A stretch of DNA of 64,000 nucleotides from Siderastrea siderea (GCA_964030785.1 OZ034979.1:39675984-39739983), one strand, 5' to 3'. Counted from the first letter of the stretch, positions 46,338 through 60,233 are shown. The notes: generated by a model not told the origin, from the letters alone. Translations and numbers: made by a program.

Positions 46338-47734
46338 GCCATCGCCAAAAAATAAATTTTTGAAAAATAAATTGTTGAGCTCCTTATCCAGACTTACCTC
46401 AACTACAATCTGTGTACACAAATTGACCCTTGACAAAAGACCAGTTATACTGCTGGATCTTTGGGACTGGTATCGCAACAAACACAACATGCAAACATGG
46501 TCTGGCGCCATTTAGAAACTTGCCTTAAGAGAGAAAACCCAGAGAAAAGGAAGATATTCCTGTTAAATGAACTACAGCAATACTGAAAAGTGAGCAGCTT
46601 TTTAATTTACGTTTATTGAATCGTGCGGGAGAGTTAACTCTACAGTGCGCGAAGTATGCAAACGATTAACGTAGTCGAGGGACAGGGGGGCGGGAGACCG
46701 GGATAAAAGGGGGCGGGAAGCGGGATTCCCAAGGTTGCGGGAAGCGGGAGAAAAAGGGAAAAATTACGGAACATTGTGCAATATTTTGCAATCGAAAAAA
46801 TGCAAAGAGGCGGGAACCAACAAATACAGGGCGGGAACCGGGATTAAAGGGTACGGGAAGCGGGAGGCTTAAACTCCCCTGTCCCCCCCTCCCACAACGT
46901 ACATTTAGCGAACTTAAATCTTGTCATAAATAGGAATTTGTCGAAATCTGTTTATTCGTCGCAGTTTAAAACGATAGCTTTTACAGCGATACTTTGATTT
47001 AGACTGCGACATTTCGACTGCTAACTGTTAACTATAACTACTGTTCTTTCCGTTCTTTACCGGGTTGGCTGTCGGTTAACACGTGGTTAACACAGCTAAC
47101 ATTTCACAAATTTCTTCATCTTTACTTTTATTTTTACAACAAGCATGACCATGACGACATAACTGTTTTGTAGCTATAGCTTCAGTAATAATCGTGTAAT
47201 AAAAAGAAATTTATAGTTATTTACCTTCAAGTGGACTTTTGGTGTAATCTGGAGGCCGTTTTAGAAAGGGAATTGCAGCCAACAGGGAGCTTCCTAGCGC
47301 ACTGGAGACCACCACGTCACACTTCTGTTTTGTCTAATATTAACCTTTAGTTGTAAATTAATTAATTGAATTTCAAGAGGCTCTTTGAGAAAAAACAAAA
47401 ACAAGCTTTTAAGACTTTCAAAGTATGAAAACGATTGCGTTTTTTGTCTAAAAAATGCTGCCTTCGCACTCGTGCAAGTGCCTTCCAAAACGGCCTTAGA
47501 CTTTATACACAAAGCACAGATGACTGAATCACAGTTGTATTTTACTGGCTATATAATTTTCTTGTTGCCCTAGTTGTTCCTACCTCCCCCGTCTTCCCTC
47601 CTGGATTAAATTTATAAAGAGTAAGGTTTTCAGTTCAGACTGGGAAAAAAATTGTTATGGTATCCAAACCCTATGGTCTCGATACTGGTCTTTGAAACGG
47701 AAATATTTTGAAAAAGAAAAGAGATAATCTCATT

Positions 47735-47807
47735 TGGTTTCGGCCAGGACCGAACTGGCGACCTTCTGCGTGTAAAGCAGACGTGATAACCACTACACTA
47801 CGAAACC
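47735..47807 (-). tRNA. trnV(uac): tRNA-Val(UAC), unit 3
   Basis: Stems are intact. T-loop reads TTCGGTC: the conserved A58 is G, which weakens the B box. Possibly less active than the other copies. Confidence 0.85.
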
Positions 47808-50733
47808 AAACACACGTCTGGAAGGGTAAAATTAACAACGTATTTCTACCTACACATCATTGGTTAATACTATTAAATGACGTGGTATCCTTAACGCGGA
47901 TATGATTTGTCGTCGAACAATATTTGTCAAGCAATTATTCTTTGTTTTCAAAGTGAGTTTCTCCTTTTGAGAAAACGTCAAGCATTATATTGTTTCGCTA
48001 TGCAATCTTTTGGCGGGACACTAGGTTCCTTGTTCGTGGTTCTTCACGTGGATGCGGCGTATAGGAGCAATTAGATCATGCAAAGGAAAAGCGTCATCTC
48101 GTTTCAAAGCTAAATTGACAAAAGACTTTTTTTTCTTTCAAGACACTGAAAAAATAAACTTCGTTTTATGAAATTATAATAACTGCTGTATAGCTTTCAT
48201 TTAAATGTCCACACTTTATTGTGTTGTAACCTCTAGACTAAGTGTGCATCGTTAAAGCCGTCTTCAGCCGGATATTTGTCAGTGTAATGAAAAATACCAC
48301 AGGAAAGTACTGCTTAGTAGCTTTCACTGGAATGGTCATTCTTTATGATTTCACTCACACCGTATACAGAAAAAACCTCCATATAGCGCATGAAAGTTAA
48401 ACTGCTGAATGGCCATTCTCTTCACAAATTACTGGTCCATAGGTAATACATCACTTGAGCTTTCACAAAGGGATCAAACGGTAAATTATGGGCTTACATC
48501 ACTCGACGTTCTGAAAATTTTATGAGCTGAACACGTTTTTGTGTGCTTCTGTATCCTACTCCAAAGTACTGTACTAATAAAAACGTTACTTTTGAGACAA
48601 AAGTGCAAAAGATATCAAGAGCCGTCTGCTCTTGATAAGCTAAAAGGAAAAACACTAATGGTTTTCGTAAACTACGTGACTGCTATTCAGGCGGATTGAG
48701 CCAACGTCCAGTTTCTTGTGATAGGAATTATTCACTGAGCTGTTCGTTAGTGAGGACATCTATGACACTCAAGCAGCTTGCCTTCTTGTGTTCTCTAGTA
48801 GACAAAATTTCACGCTCTACTTTATTAAGAATTGATAGCCGACGTATTTTATATTACCAAGTTTTCATTGTGAACCAGAAAAGAATGTTTTTGAATCGAC
48901 TGTTTTATTTACAGTATATGATCCATTGCAAAACATCATTCTGTAATTAACCGGCGTTTAGTTTCTACCAGAGCCAAACGTTTGAATCGGGGAATGAAAT
49001 CCTGGTGCGACCATTGAAATTGAAATTAAGGAGTACTTGTAAGCTTTACGACAGTGGTGCTTGTTTTCCACACTTTTCAAAGTAAAATTTGGTGATTCTG
49101 TCTACTCGTGTTTAGGTCTTAGCCACCTTTACGAATAAAATTCAGTGCATGATTGTTCAAAATTCATTTTCTGGTTAGGATATATCTTTCCCTTTAAGCT
49201 CTTAAGAAGAGTGAATTAAGGAAAGGAAAGATCAGTGATCATACATAAGCAAATATTCTCTATCCAAACCATGAAAATTGCATCTTAAAACTGACATGAA
49301 CATAACTGTATGACACTGAAGTCTGGAGGACTGAAATAGGACTGCGCAGAGGGGAGTGTCATTGCACATCAATTTTTCTTCTTCTTTGTGCTGGTGGCAT
49401 CGGTTTCTCAAATTCGTTTCATTTTAATTTGGAAGGAAAACAAAAAAGAAAAGTTTAATGAGCGAAGCCTGTGGTAAACGTTCTGAATTCAGTTTCGCAC
49501 GAATCACGTACAACTAATTCCGGCAAACCCACATATGATCATTAACTATTATTATATTATACGATTGCGGCTTTGCGCCGGTGATCAATTTGCATTTCAT
49601 GGTTCATCAATCTCTGTCAACCTTCCCACGATGTTTGAAACCTCTCAGCAAAACTCTTGTGAGTCTAGTCACCACTTGTGAAGTGAGCACAAGAATAAGC
49701 AGGAAGACGTTCCATTAAGCCTGGTTTTCATTTGAGAGGCAAGAAAATACTCACAAATAACAGCACTTGACACACTTACGCAACATGAAAACGAGCCTGA
49801 CGCTGGCACTAACATTTAAACGAAAGCAGTCAAAAATTTTCCTTTCCCTTGTGCTGCCCTTTCCTTACGCTCCTGTCGCAGTGATTCCTCGTGAAAATTA
49901 GATAAGAATAGTCCTTGTGTTTTTCTTTCTTCTTATGTTCTTTCTTTTGCTTGTGTTCCTCAGTTTTCATCATGATCCCTAAAGCCCCAATATCAACATA
50001 CTTGTTTTCCCAACGGTTCTTCTTATATTTCTCATGGTACCTTGTGGAGAATTTGATTAAACATCAAGACCATTATCTTTGGGGATTGTTTCTTTATTCT
50101 CGTGACCTGTATGTTTGATCAAGTTGTGTTATTGTAGTGAGAAATTAGATGCTCGTAGCTATTGGGACTTTAACTTAGTTAAATGCGCCGTTTTGCTTGT
50201 GTCGCTTGTCAACACCATTGCAGCTGTTATGGGATAATCACAAGCACAAACATCATATGCACACACAGTGCTACTGTGTTCTTTTGTTCATGTTTGTGCT
50301 GGATTCCACACCGATTCCTAGCTACTGGAGAAATAAGCATAAGACTCTTTAAAAAGTAAGAAGAGAAAAAATTCTTTCCCATGTTTGTCTCACCCAGATC
50401 ACATACGAATTTAGTTTGTGCCGGATCCCGACAGTTTTTATTGAGCTGTTCACTCAACCAGAATGTCTGCTTCATTACAATAATGGAATCAACTTAACTC
50501 TCAGTAAGTTTGTTGCTCATTAAAGTGATTTGACTGGCATTTTCCCTTGCCATTGGGTAGGAGGGGAGGAACGCTTTAAATCGCTTTAAAGCGTTCGCTT
50601 AGAACGCTTTAAATCGTTGTAAATCGTTGAAAAAATAAATCGCTATAAATCGTTGAAAAAAATGGCGTTCTATTCTGGCGGTATAGCCACCAATGATCCC
50701 TCAACCGACACTCTATTTTGCTCTCTTTTCCAG

Positions 50734-51227
50734 GCTGTACGAGATAACATGGTAGTGGGGGCAAATGCCACGGAGTTTCGGAGGCCTGCACGGTTCGCAC
50801 CTCTTATAAACACTTCCCTTATTTCAAACGGATCGGTGACGTGCTCAAAGATAAATTCGACAGCGCGTCCATGGTGGAATTTGAACAAAATAACAATCGC
50901 AATGGCCACGCTGCCAAAAAGGGAAAACCGGCGTTTCGGCCGAAAAACAAACTCCACAAAGCACCCACGATAGCTGATTTGGTCTACTACGAAGATTCTC
51001 CAAACTTTTGCCAGCGGAATCCCGAAACGGGATCTCTCGGGACAAGAGGGCGTCTATGCAACAGCACATCCCTCGGGACGGATGGGTGTGATCTAATGTG
51101 CTGTGGAAGAGGATATACGACGAGTGAAAACGAACTGGAGGAACGCTGTAATTGTCGTTTCTTTTGGTGTTGTAAGGTCAAGTGTGAGAGCTGTCGCTCA
51201 AGGCAGATCGTGCACAGGTGCAAGTAA
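50734..51227 (+). pseudogene. Unit 4 Wnt exon 4, frameshifted
   Basis: Near 50752 the sequence after ATGGTA is one base shorter than in the other units (ATGGTAGTGGGGGCAAATGC). This puts [10 protein letters not shown] out of frame and creates nonsense further on. Later substitutions also turn TCWKRLPDF codons into TSYKHFPYF. The frame from 50841 to 51227 ([10 protein letters not shown] to HRCK) is otherwise open. With no exon 3 as well, this copy is a pseudogene. Confidence 0.9.
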
Positions 51228-52054
51228 TATTAGAGAGAAAAAAATCAGTTGGTATCAAGAAATGAGTGGTATTAGACAGAAAAGAGAATTTTGACGTCTT
51301 TGATATCAGGGCTATATAGTTTTAAAGTGAACTCTGCTCAAACAAATTATTTAGATACAAATGTTAATAGACTGCCTTTAGAACTATTGTTAGATTCCTT
51401 GGGAATCTTAGTAGCGAAATAGTTGAGTTTTATGAGCTTACTCGCTTTAGAGTAAAGCCATATATAGCTCGGAGGGTAAACCGTGGAGTTCCAAAAACGA
51501 ATTTTGGCGAGGGGAGGGGGAGGGGGGGGGGGAGAGTGAATTTCAGAAGGTGGGACAAAACGTGCACCGTGTACGTGGAGGGTTAAAAAAGGTGACAAAA
51601 ATGACAGCTTATTTAAAGGTTTGTCGATCTAGGCTAAAACTGTATTAAATTAACATTAGTACAAATCGGTCTTTGTTGGTGTACCTCTTGGGCGCGTTTA
51701 TCATGTCTTGTCAGGTTCTTTGCCGGTACAGGGCATCCCTTAACTCTCCGTCAAGTTACTTTTAATGTCATTGTTTTCACTGCTTGCTACTTTAGAGATT
51801 TGCTAACAATCATCAAATTTTATCGCTTCTTTTAGAGGTTTACAACTTTATTTCTGGGCTTCGTTTCCTCTTGGAATAGAAATAGTGAAACACTTGCCTC
51901 GCTGCCCGAGCGAAGCCTGAGGCGCGAACGCAGTGACATCACCGCGCGAAAGTAGAATCTAGGCCTAAACAGGTGAAATATACTCCCAGAGATAAACTTT
52001 GAATCATTTCCGTTTAGGACATTAGCAGTTCAAGGGATTCAGAGAGAACAAGCC

Positions 52055-52243
52055 ATGAATAACGTTTGGAACAAGCGTTTAGGCCAAGTGGATAGCGCAA
52101 CATTTTCGAACAATTCAGTGTCGCGCAACAATGTTGCCTTGCATTGTAAGTTGCGATTTTTGGTTGCGCATATTACCAAACGCACAACAAAGTTCCATGT
52201 TGTTGCAAAAAGTAGATGTGCGTCTGATTATTTTGCGCAATGA
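52055..52243 (+). other. Conserved 62-codon ORF, unit 4
   Basis: Starts MNNVWNKRLGQVDSATF. Same position and length as in unit 3. Function unknown. Confidence 0.25.
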
Positions 52244-52890
52244 TTGTCGCCTTTCCTTCCCTCCCCCTTAAAAGAATTGAAAATTTTCTAGTTGTTTCAT
52301 CTAAAAGGTGCATGGTGTATAAGAACGTCACTAAAATATGATTATTCAGTGTTCTTATTTTGGTAGTCCAAGACTGTGAAAAAATGTTAAGTTGTAAATA
52401 GAAGACAAAGTGTTTTATATTGTCATACCTTTCACTAGCAGAAAGGATTGTAGTGAAAAAACTGTGAACAGATATAATTAGGGAGCAATAAAACTATTTT
52501 TAATATAATAAGAAAGCTCACGTAACTGTTTTTCTGCCTACGTTAATTAAGGATTTTTTAATTTAATCCAGTTCCAGATTATTCGGCTAATAAACAATCT
52601 CGCCGCGCTGTTAATAGCTCGCGCTCTCAGCTATTTCGTGCACCCTCTCGACTATCCAGAAAGGGACTGTTAGCAGTCTGTTTGGCCAATTGAACAAGTC
52701 CGTTTCACAGGATCAGGAGATACCTTGTTGACAGGACTACATGTAAGTTCGCTAAATAGAGTGTACAATTCCAAACCACTGATCCATACACCAGTTCCAT
52801 CGATCTGAATGTGGATCGCTCGGATCTCAATCTAAGATTGATTTGTCCATAAATAGTAGACTGCGAGTAGTCTCTTATTTTGCTAATGCC

Positions 52891-53039
52891 GATTGTGGGG
52901 CGGGCGAAATACTCACGCGCGTGCTCGCGAAACTTCGAGGAGACGCAACACGAGGGGAGCTAATTTTCGGCACTCCCCTAGCATGGCATCTTCTTGAAAT
53001 TTATTGCGTGCGTGTGAGTATTTTGCCCGCCCCACAATC
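52891..53039. repeat. GC-rich foldback repeat, unit 4
   Basis: Equivalent of 31103-31251. The right arm has drifted (TTTTGCCCGCCCCACAATC), so pairing is weaker. Confidence 0.75.
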
Positions 53040-54430
53040 GCCATCATCAAAAAGCAAATTTTTGGAAAATAAATTGTTGAGTTCCTGATCCAGACTTACC
53101 TCAACTACAATCTGTGTACACGAATTGACCCTTGACAAAAGACCAGTTATACTGCTGGATCTTTGGGACTGGTATCACAACAAATACAACATGCAAACAT
53201 GGTCTGGCGCCATTTGGAAACTTGCCTAAAGAGAGAAAACCCAGAGAAAAGGAAGATGTTCCTGTTAAATGAACTACAGTAATACTGAAAAGTGAGCAGC
53301 TTTTTAATTTAGTTGATTGAATCGTGCGGGAGAGTTAACTCTACAGTGCGCGAATTAGGCAAACGATTAACGTAGTGGAGGGAGAGGGGAGCGGCAGACA
53401 GGGAGAAAAGGGGGCGGGAAGCAGGATTCCCAAGGTTGCGGGAAGCGGGAGAAAAAGGGAAAAATTACGCGACATTGCGCAATATTTTGCAATCGAAAAT
53501 ATGAAAAGAGGCGGGAACCAACAAATACAGGGCGGGAACGGGGATTAAAGGGTACGGGAAACGGGAGGCTTAAATTCCCCTGTGCCCCCCCCCCCCCCCC
53601 CCCACAACGTACATTTAGCGAACTTAAATCTTGTCATAAATAGGAATTTGTTGAAATCTGGTTATTCGTCGCAGTTTAAAACGATAGCTCTTACAGCGAT
53701 ACTTTGATGTAGACTGCGACATTTCGACCGCTAACTGTTAACTATAACTACTGTTCTTTCCGTTCTTTACCAGGTTGCCGGCTGTCGGTTAACACGTGGT
53801 TAACATAGCTAACATTTCACAAATTTTGTTCATCTTTACTTTTATTTTTTGTAGCTCTAGCTTCAGTATTAATCGTGTAATAAAAAGAAATTTATAGTTA
53901 TTTACCTCCAAGTGGAGTTTTGGTGTAATCTGAGGCCGTTTTAGGCCGTTTTAGAAAGGGAATTGTAGCCAACAGGGAGCTTCCTAGCGCATTGGAGACC
54001 ACCACGTCACACTTCTGTTTTGACTAATATTAACCTTAGCTTAGTTGTAAATTAATTAATTGAAACCCAAGAGGCTCTTTGGGAAGAAAAAAAACCAAGC
54101 TTTTTAAGACTTTTAAAGTATGAAACGATTGCGTTATTTGTCTAAAAATGCTGCCTTCGCGGTCGTGCAAGTGCCTTCCAAAACGGCCTTAGAATTTATA
54201 CACAAAGTACGATGACTGAATCACAGTTGTATTTTACTGGCTATATAATTTTCGTGTTGCCCTAGTTGTTCCTCCCTCCCCCGTCTTCCCTTCTGGATTA
54301 AATTTATAAAGAGTAAGGTTTTTAGTTCAGACTGGGAGAAAACTGATTGTTATGGTATCCAAACCCTCTGGTCTCGATACTGGTCTTTGAAACGGAAATA
54401 TTTTGAAAAAAGAAAAGAGATAATCTCATT

Positions 54431-54503
54431 TGGTTTCGGCCAGGATCGAACTGGCGACCTTCTGCGTGTAAAGCAGACGTGATAACCACTACACTACGAA
54501 ACC
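54431..54503 (-). tRNA. trnV(uac): tRNA-Val(UAC), unit 4
   Basis: Intact cloverleaf, anticodon loop TTTACAC, T-loop TTCGATC, discriminator A, T-run terminator in the following 20 nt. Confidence 0.92.
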
Positions 54504-55676
54504 AATCACATGTCTCGAAAGGTAAAATTAACAATGTATTTCTACTCGCACATCATTGGTAAATACTATTAAATGACGTGGTATCCTTAACGCGGATATG
54601 ATTTGTCGTCGAACAATATTTGTCAAGCAATTATTCTTTGTTTTCAAAGTGAGTTTCTCCTTTTGAGAAAACGTCAAGTATTATTAATATTGTTTCGCTA
54701 TGCAATCTTTTGGCGGGACACTAGGTTCCTTGTTCGTGGTTCTTTACGTGGATGTGGCGTATTAAGGAGCAATTAGATCATGCGCAAGAAAAGCTTCATC
54801 TCGTTTCAAAGCTAAATTGACAAAAGACTTTTTTTTTCTTTCAAGACACTGAAAAAATAAACTTCGTCTCATGAAATTATAATAAATGCTGTATAGCTTT
54901 CATTTAAATGTCTACACTTTATAGTGTTATAACCTCTAGTGTGCATCGTTAAAGCCGTCTTCAGCCGCATATTTGTCAGTGTAATGAAAAATACCACAGG
55001 AAAGTACTGCTCAGTAGCTTTCACTGGAATGGTCATTCTTTATGATTTCACTCACACCGTATACAGAAAAAACCTCCAAATACCATATGAAAGTTGAACT
55101 GCTGAATGGCCATTCTCTTCACAAATTACTGGTCCATAGGTAATATCACTTGAGCTTTCACAAAGGGATCAAACCCTAAATTATGGGCTTACATCACTCG
55201 ACGTTCTGAAAATTTTAATAGCTAAACACGTTTTCTGTATCCTACTCCAAAGTATTGTACTAATAAAAACGTTACTTTTGAGACAAAAGTGCAAAAGATT
55301 TATCTTTTGACTGCATTCACAGTCCAGGAAAACTAATAATATTTAATCCTATACTGAATTTCTAAATTTCCCGAGGAAGCAACTTTCTCACGAAGTTATT
55401 GAGCAGTACTTTTCTGTGGTCATGTTTATTGTGATTACAACGAGTCAATGAAATCCAGAGTCACCGCCGAAACCAGTGTTACAAGCAGTACTTTTATTTG
55501 TTGTTGTTTGGCTGTACATAGTGCTCCTCACTTACGAGTGAATAAAACTTCTAAGAGCTTGTCAATGAGTGACCATTCAAATTAAAGCTAGTGGTGTTTC
55601 TTTCATCTTTTCTTCTTTTTCTGTTAACCTTTTCAACCTGATTTACTGGTTGCGTGAACACTTTTCTGTTTTTCAG

Positions 55677-58600
55677 CCGGTGTTTCGCACGCAATTGCTA
55701 GAGCTTGTAGCGATGGCAAACTTTCGGCTTGCGGGTGTGATAACAGATACAAAGGCGTAACCAACGAGGGATGGCAGCGGGGAGGCTGTAGCAATAACAT
55801 CCACTTTGCAGACCAGTTTTCGAGAAAGTTTGTTGACGCTGGAGACAAGAGACGAGGCTGGGAGTACGGTGAGTTCTCAACTGTTTGCGTGTGAATATTA
55901 AATAAACTGAAAGCTGGAAATAAAATTTAACAGCGGAAATAACCTATTTCACTCCCACACGGTTAAACTGAGGGAGTCGCAACGTGATTTTTCATATTGA
56001 GTGTATAGTTTCGTACGAAGTGTGACCATTTTTTGAAAGATATAAAGAGACACTTATCTATGGCGCTGTCGTTTTTTTAAGATTGGATACTTAACAAGGG
56101 TCTTTTTTCGTATTGTTTCAATTTTGAGCTTGTTGAAAGGATTAGACCACGCTAAAAACGACAAGGAGAGCGGTAGCCCGCGGCAACAACGGACTCTCTT
56201 TTCCGTTATTATAAACAATTGCTTCCGACCGATTCATTACAAAAAGTAATCTAACTTGCGTCATAGCGGTGAGAAAGCCGTCTGTACTTGATGAGCTAAA
56301 AGGAAAAACTTATTGTTATCGTAAACTACGTGACTGCTATTCAGGCGGATTGAGCCAACGTCCAGTTTCTTTTGATAGGAATTATTTACTGAGCTGTTCC
56401 TTAGTGAGGACATCTATGACACTCGAGCAGGTTGCCTTCTTGTGTTCTCTAGTAGACAAAATTGTACGCTCTACTTTATGAAGAATTGATGGCCGACTGA
56501 TTTTATATTTATTTATCAAGTTTTTATTGTGAACCAGAAAAAAATGTTTTTTGAATCGACTGTTTTATTTACAGTATATGATCCATTGCAAAACATTTGT
56601 AATTTACAGGCCTTTAGTTTCTACCAGAGCCAAACGTTTGAATCGAGGAATAAAATCCTACTGTGCGACCATTGAAATTGAAAGTAAGGAGTACTTGTAA
56701 GTTTTACGACAGTAGTGCTTGTTTTCCATACTTTTCAAAGTAAAATTTGAGGGTTCTGTCTACTTGTGTTTAGGTCTTGCCCACCTTTACAAGTAAAATT
56801 CAGTGATTGTTCAATATCCATTTTCTGGTTAGCTCCTAAGAAGAGTGAATTAAGCAAAGGAAAGATCAGTGATCATAAATAAGCAAATATTCTCTATCCA
56901 AACCATGAAAATTGCATCTTAAAACGGACATGAACGTAACTGTATGACACTGAAGTCTGGAGGACTGAAACAGGACTGCGCAGAGGGGAGTGTCATTGCA
57001 CATCAATTTTTCTTCTTCTTTGTGCTGGCGGCATCGGTTTCTCAAATTCGTTTCATTTTAATTTGGATGGAAAACAAAAAAAGAAAAGTTTAATGACCGA
57101 AGCCTGTGGTAAACGTTCTGAATTCAGTTTCCCACGAATCACGTACAACTAATTTCGGCAAACCCACATATGATCATTAACTATTATTATATTATACGAT
57201 TGCGGCTTTGCGCCGGTGATCAATTTGCATTTCATGGCTCATAAATCTCGTTCAACCTTCCCACGATGTTTGAGACCTCTCAGCAAAACTCTCTTGAGCC
57301 TGGTAACCACTTGTGAAATAAGCACAAGAATAAGGAGGAAGAGGTTCCTCTAAGCCTGCTTTTCTTTTGAGACGCAAGAACATACTCACAAATAACAGCA
57401 CTTGACACACTTACAAAATGAAGAAGGCAAGGCCGAGAAATGAAATCATTGTAAAAACCAAGTTTTGGTTAATTACAAGATAAATGATGTTACTACAATA
57501 TTTCGGCTCTTTTACAGAGTCATAGTCATGTAATGATGGGTTTACAAGATGCATCTTAGTACGCAACATGAAAATGAGCCTGACGCTGGCAGAAGCATGT
57601 AAACGAAAGAGGTAAAAAATTTTCCTTTCCTTGTGCTTCCCTTTCCTTACGCTCATGTCGCAGGGGGACCCAACGGTTCGTTTCGTGGAACTCTGTTCGG
57701 AAAGCCTAAAATCGCCTTAGATTTTCGGATTTAATTGCAGTGAAAGCTGGAGATTTCTTCGGCAAAACATCACGTCGGACTTAATGGTAACGAGAGGATT
57801 TATTAGTTCCTATTGTTTTTGGAGGGCCAAGTATGTCGTTTAGAGTGTAAAATAAGGTCAGCTAGCATTTTCGGAGAGCCATCAGCAGCTCGGAAATTCG
57901 GCTGATAGGATTCTGTTTCTTAAAATTTTCTGCGGCCGAAATTTTCAGCTCAAAAATCCGAATAGATCAATCTGTGTAAGCTTACACAAATATGCCTTTA
58001 AATAGCTCTGAAACGATCTAAGAAAGCAAAAAATGATATTTCAAGTATTTTGCTAACATTTTCTCGTTGGGTACCCCTGATGTCGCAGTGATTCCTTGTG
58101 AAAATTAGATAAGAATAGTCCTTGTGTTTTTTTTTCTTCTTATGTTCTTGATTTTGTTTGTGTTCCTCAGTTTTCATCATGACCCCTAAAGCCCCAATAT
58201 CAACACACTTGTTTTCCCAACGGTTCTCCTTATATTTCCCATGGTACCTTGTGGAGAATTTGATTAAACATCAAGACCATTATCTTCGGTGATTATTTCT
58301 CTTATTCTCGTGACCTGTATGTTTGATCAAGTTGTGTTATCGTAGTAAGAAATTAGATGCTTTTAGCTATTAAGGCTTACATAGTTAAAAGCACCGTTTT
58401 TCTTGTGTCGCTTGTCAAAACCAGTACAGCCTTTATGCGATAACCACAAGCACAAACGTCATATGCACGCACAGTGCTACTGTGTTCTTTTGTTCATGTT
58501 TGTGCAGTGGATTTCCCACCGGTCCCTATGGGAGAAATCAGCATGAGGACTCTTTAAACAAAAAGTAAAAAGAGGAAAACTTCGTTCCCATGTTTGTCTC

Positions 58601-59381
58601 ACCCAGGTCACATACGAATTTAGTTTGTGCCGGATCCCGACAGTTTTTATTGAGCTGTTTATTCAACCAGAATGTCATGCTTCATTACAATAATGGAATC
58701 AACTTAACTCTCAGCAAGTTTGTTGCTCATTTAAGTGATTTGACTGGCATTTCCCTGTGCCATTGGGTAGGAGGGGAGGAATTAGTATACAAAGTGTCGG
58801 CTATAAATCGTTGAAATTATGGCGTTGAATTCTGACTAGCCACCAGTGATCCCTCAACTGACACTCTATTTTGCTGTCTTTTCCAGGCTGTACGAGATAA
58901 CATGGTACGAGAGTGCAAATGCCACGGAGTTTCAGAGGCCTGCACGGTTCGCACCTGTTGGAAACGCTTACCTGATTTCAAACGGATCGGTGACGTGCTC
59001 AAAGATAAATTCGACAGCGCGTCCATGGTGGAATTTGAACAAAACAACAATCGCAATGGCCATGTTGCTAAAAAGGGAAAACCGGCGTTTCGGCCGAGAA
59101 ACAAACTCCACAAAGCACCTACGATAGCTGGTTTGGTCTACTACGAAGATTCTCCAAACTTTTGCCAGCGGAATCCCGAAACGGGATCTCTCGGGACAAG
59201 AGGGCGTGTTTGCAACAACACGTCCCTCGGGACGGATGGGTGTGATCTAATGTGCTGTGGAAGAGGGTATACGACGAGTGAAAGCGAACTGGAGGAACTC
59301 TGTAATTGCCGTTTCTTTTGGTGTTGTAAGGTCAAGTGTGAGAGCTGTCGCTCAAGGCAGATCGTGCACAGGTGCAAGTAA
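55677..59381 (+). pseudogene. Unit 5 Wnt cassette: exon 3 damaged, exon 4 intact
   Basis: Exon 3 (55677-55868) lacks the same first 39 nt as unit 2; TTTTCAG joins in phase to [13 protein letters not shown]. It also lacks 35 nt near its end ([13 protein letters not shown] is gone), so the splice phase to exon 4 is broken. Trp is changed to Arg in WQWGG. Exon 4 (58887-59381) is open with all cysteines and [10 protein letters not shown]; it has Asp to Gly in TIADLVYY. The exon could be used only if joined to another copy's exon 3. Confidence 0.85.
57661..58079. mobile_element. 419-bp TIR element in unit 5 intron 3
   Basis: Ends CAGGGGGACCCAACG and CGTTGGGTACCCCTG. ATGTCG flanks both sides (57655-57660, 58080-58085). 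Units 1-4 have the uninterrupted TGTCGCAGTGATTCC. CAGGG termini suggest a hAT-like MITE, with a duplication of 6-8 bp. No ORF. Confidence 0.7.
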
Positions 59382-60233
59382 TATTAGAGATAAAAAACAT
59401 CAGTATCAAGAAATGAGTGGTATTAGCCAGAAAAGAGAATTTTGACGTCTTTGATATCAGGGCTATATAGGTTTAAAGTGAACTCTGCTTAAACAAATTA
59501 TTTAGATACAAATGTTAATAGACTGTCTTTAGAACTATTGTTAGATTCCTTGCTAACTTATCTCTTGCAACAGTCGTGTTATTGTGAGGCGTAAAATTCT
59601 GGGAATCTTAGTAGCGAAATAGTTGAGTTTTATGAGCTTACTCGCCTTAGAGTAAAGTCATATATATAGCTCAGAGGGTAGACCGTGGAGTTCCAAAAAC
59701 GACTTTTGGCGGGAGGAGGGGGGGGGGGGAGAGTGACTTTCAGAAGGTGGGACAAAACGTGCACCGTGCACGTGGAGGGTTAAAAAAGGTGACAAAAATG
59801 ACAGCTTATTTAAAGGTTTTGTCGATCTAGGCTAAAAGTATTTAATTAATATTAGTACAAATCGGTCTTTGTTGACTGCAGTCTTACATATACATAGAAG
59901 AGGTGTACCTCTTGGGCTCGTTTATCATGTCTTGTCAGGTTCTTTGTACAGGGCATCTGTTAACTTTCCGACAAGTTACTTGTGATGTTATTGTTTTCAC
60001 TGCTCGCTACTTTAGAGATTTGCTAACAATCACCAAATTTTATCGCTTCTTGGAATAGAAATAGTGAAACACTTGCCTCGCTGCAAGAGCGAAGCCCGGG
60101 GCGCGAACGCGGTGACATCACCGCGCGAAAGTAGAATCTAGGCCTCAACAGGTCAAATACACTCGCAGCGATAAACTTTGAATCATTTCCGTTTAGGACA
60201 TTAGGAGTTCAAGGGATTCAGAGAGAACAAACC

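Larger units (their letters stand above)
40262..48005. repeat. Tandem Wnt unit 3 (7.7 kb)
   Basis: It contains a full-length exon 3 (41232-41491), exon 4 (43958-44452), the 62-codon ORF region, foldback repeat (46189-46337), G-rich block (about 46676-46895) and tRNA-Val. It shares with unit 4 an AAATCGTTG-rich insertion just before exon 4 (about 43830-43890). Confidence 0.9.
48006..54705. repeat. Tandem Wnt unit 4 (6.7 kb), exon 3 deleted
   Basis: About 1.3 kb, including all of exon 3, is missing at about 48612. There, AAAAGTGCAAAAGAT is joined straight to the GCCGTCTG...CTTGATAAGC block that lies after exon 3 in the other units. The rest (exon 4, foldback repeat, G-rich block, tRNA) is present. 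Confidence 0.88.
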
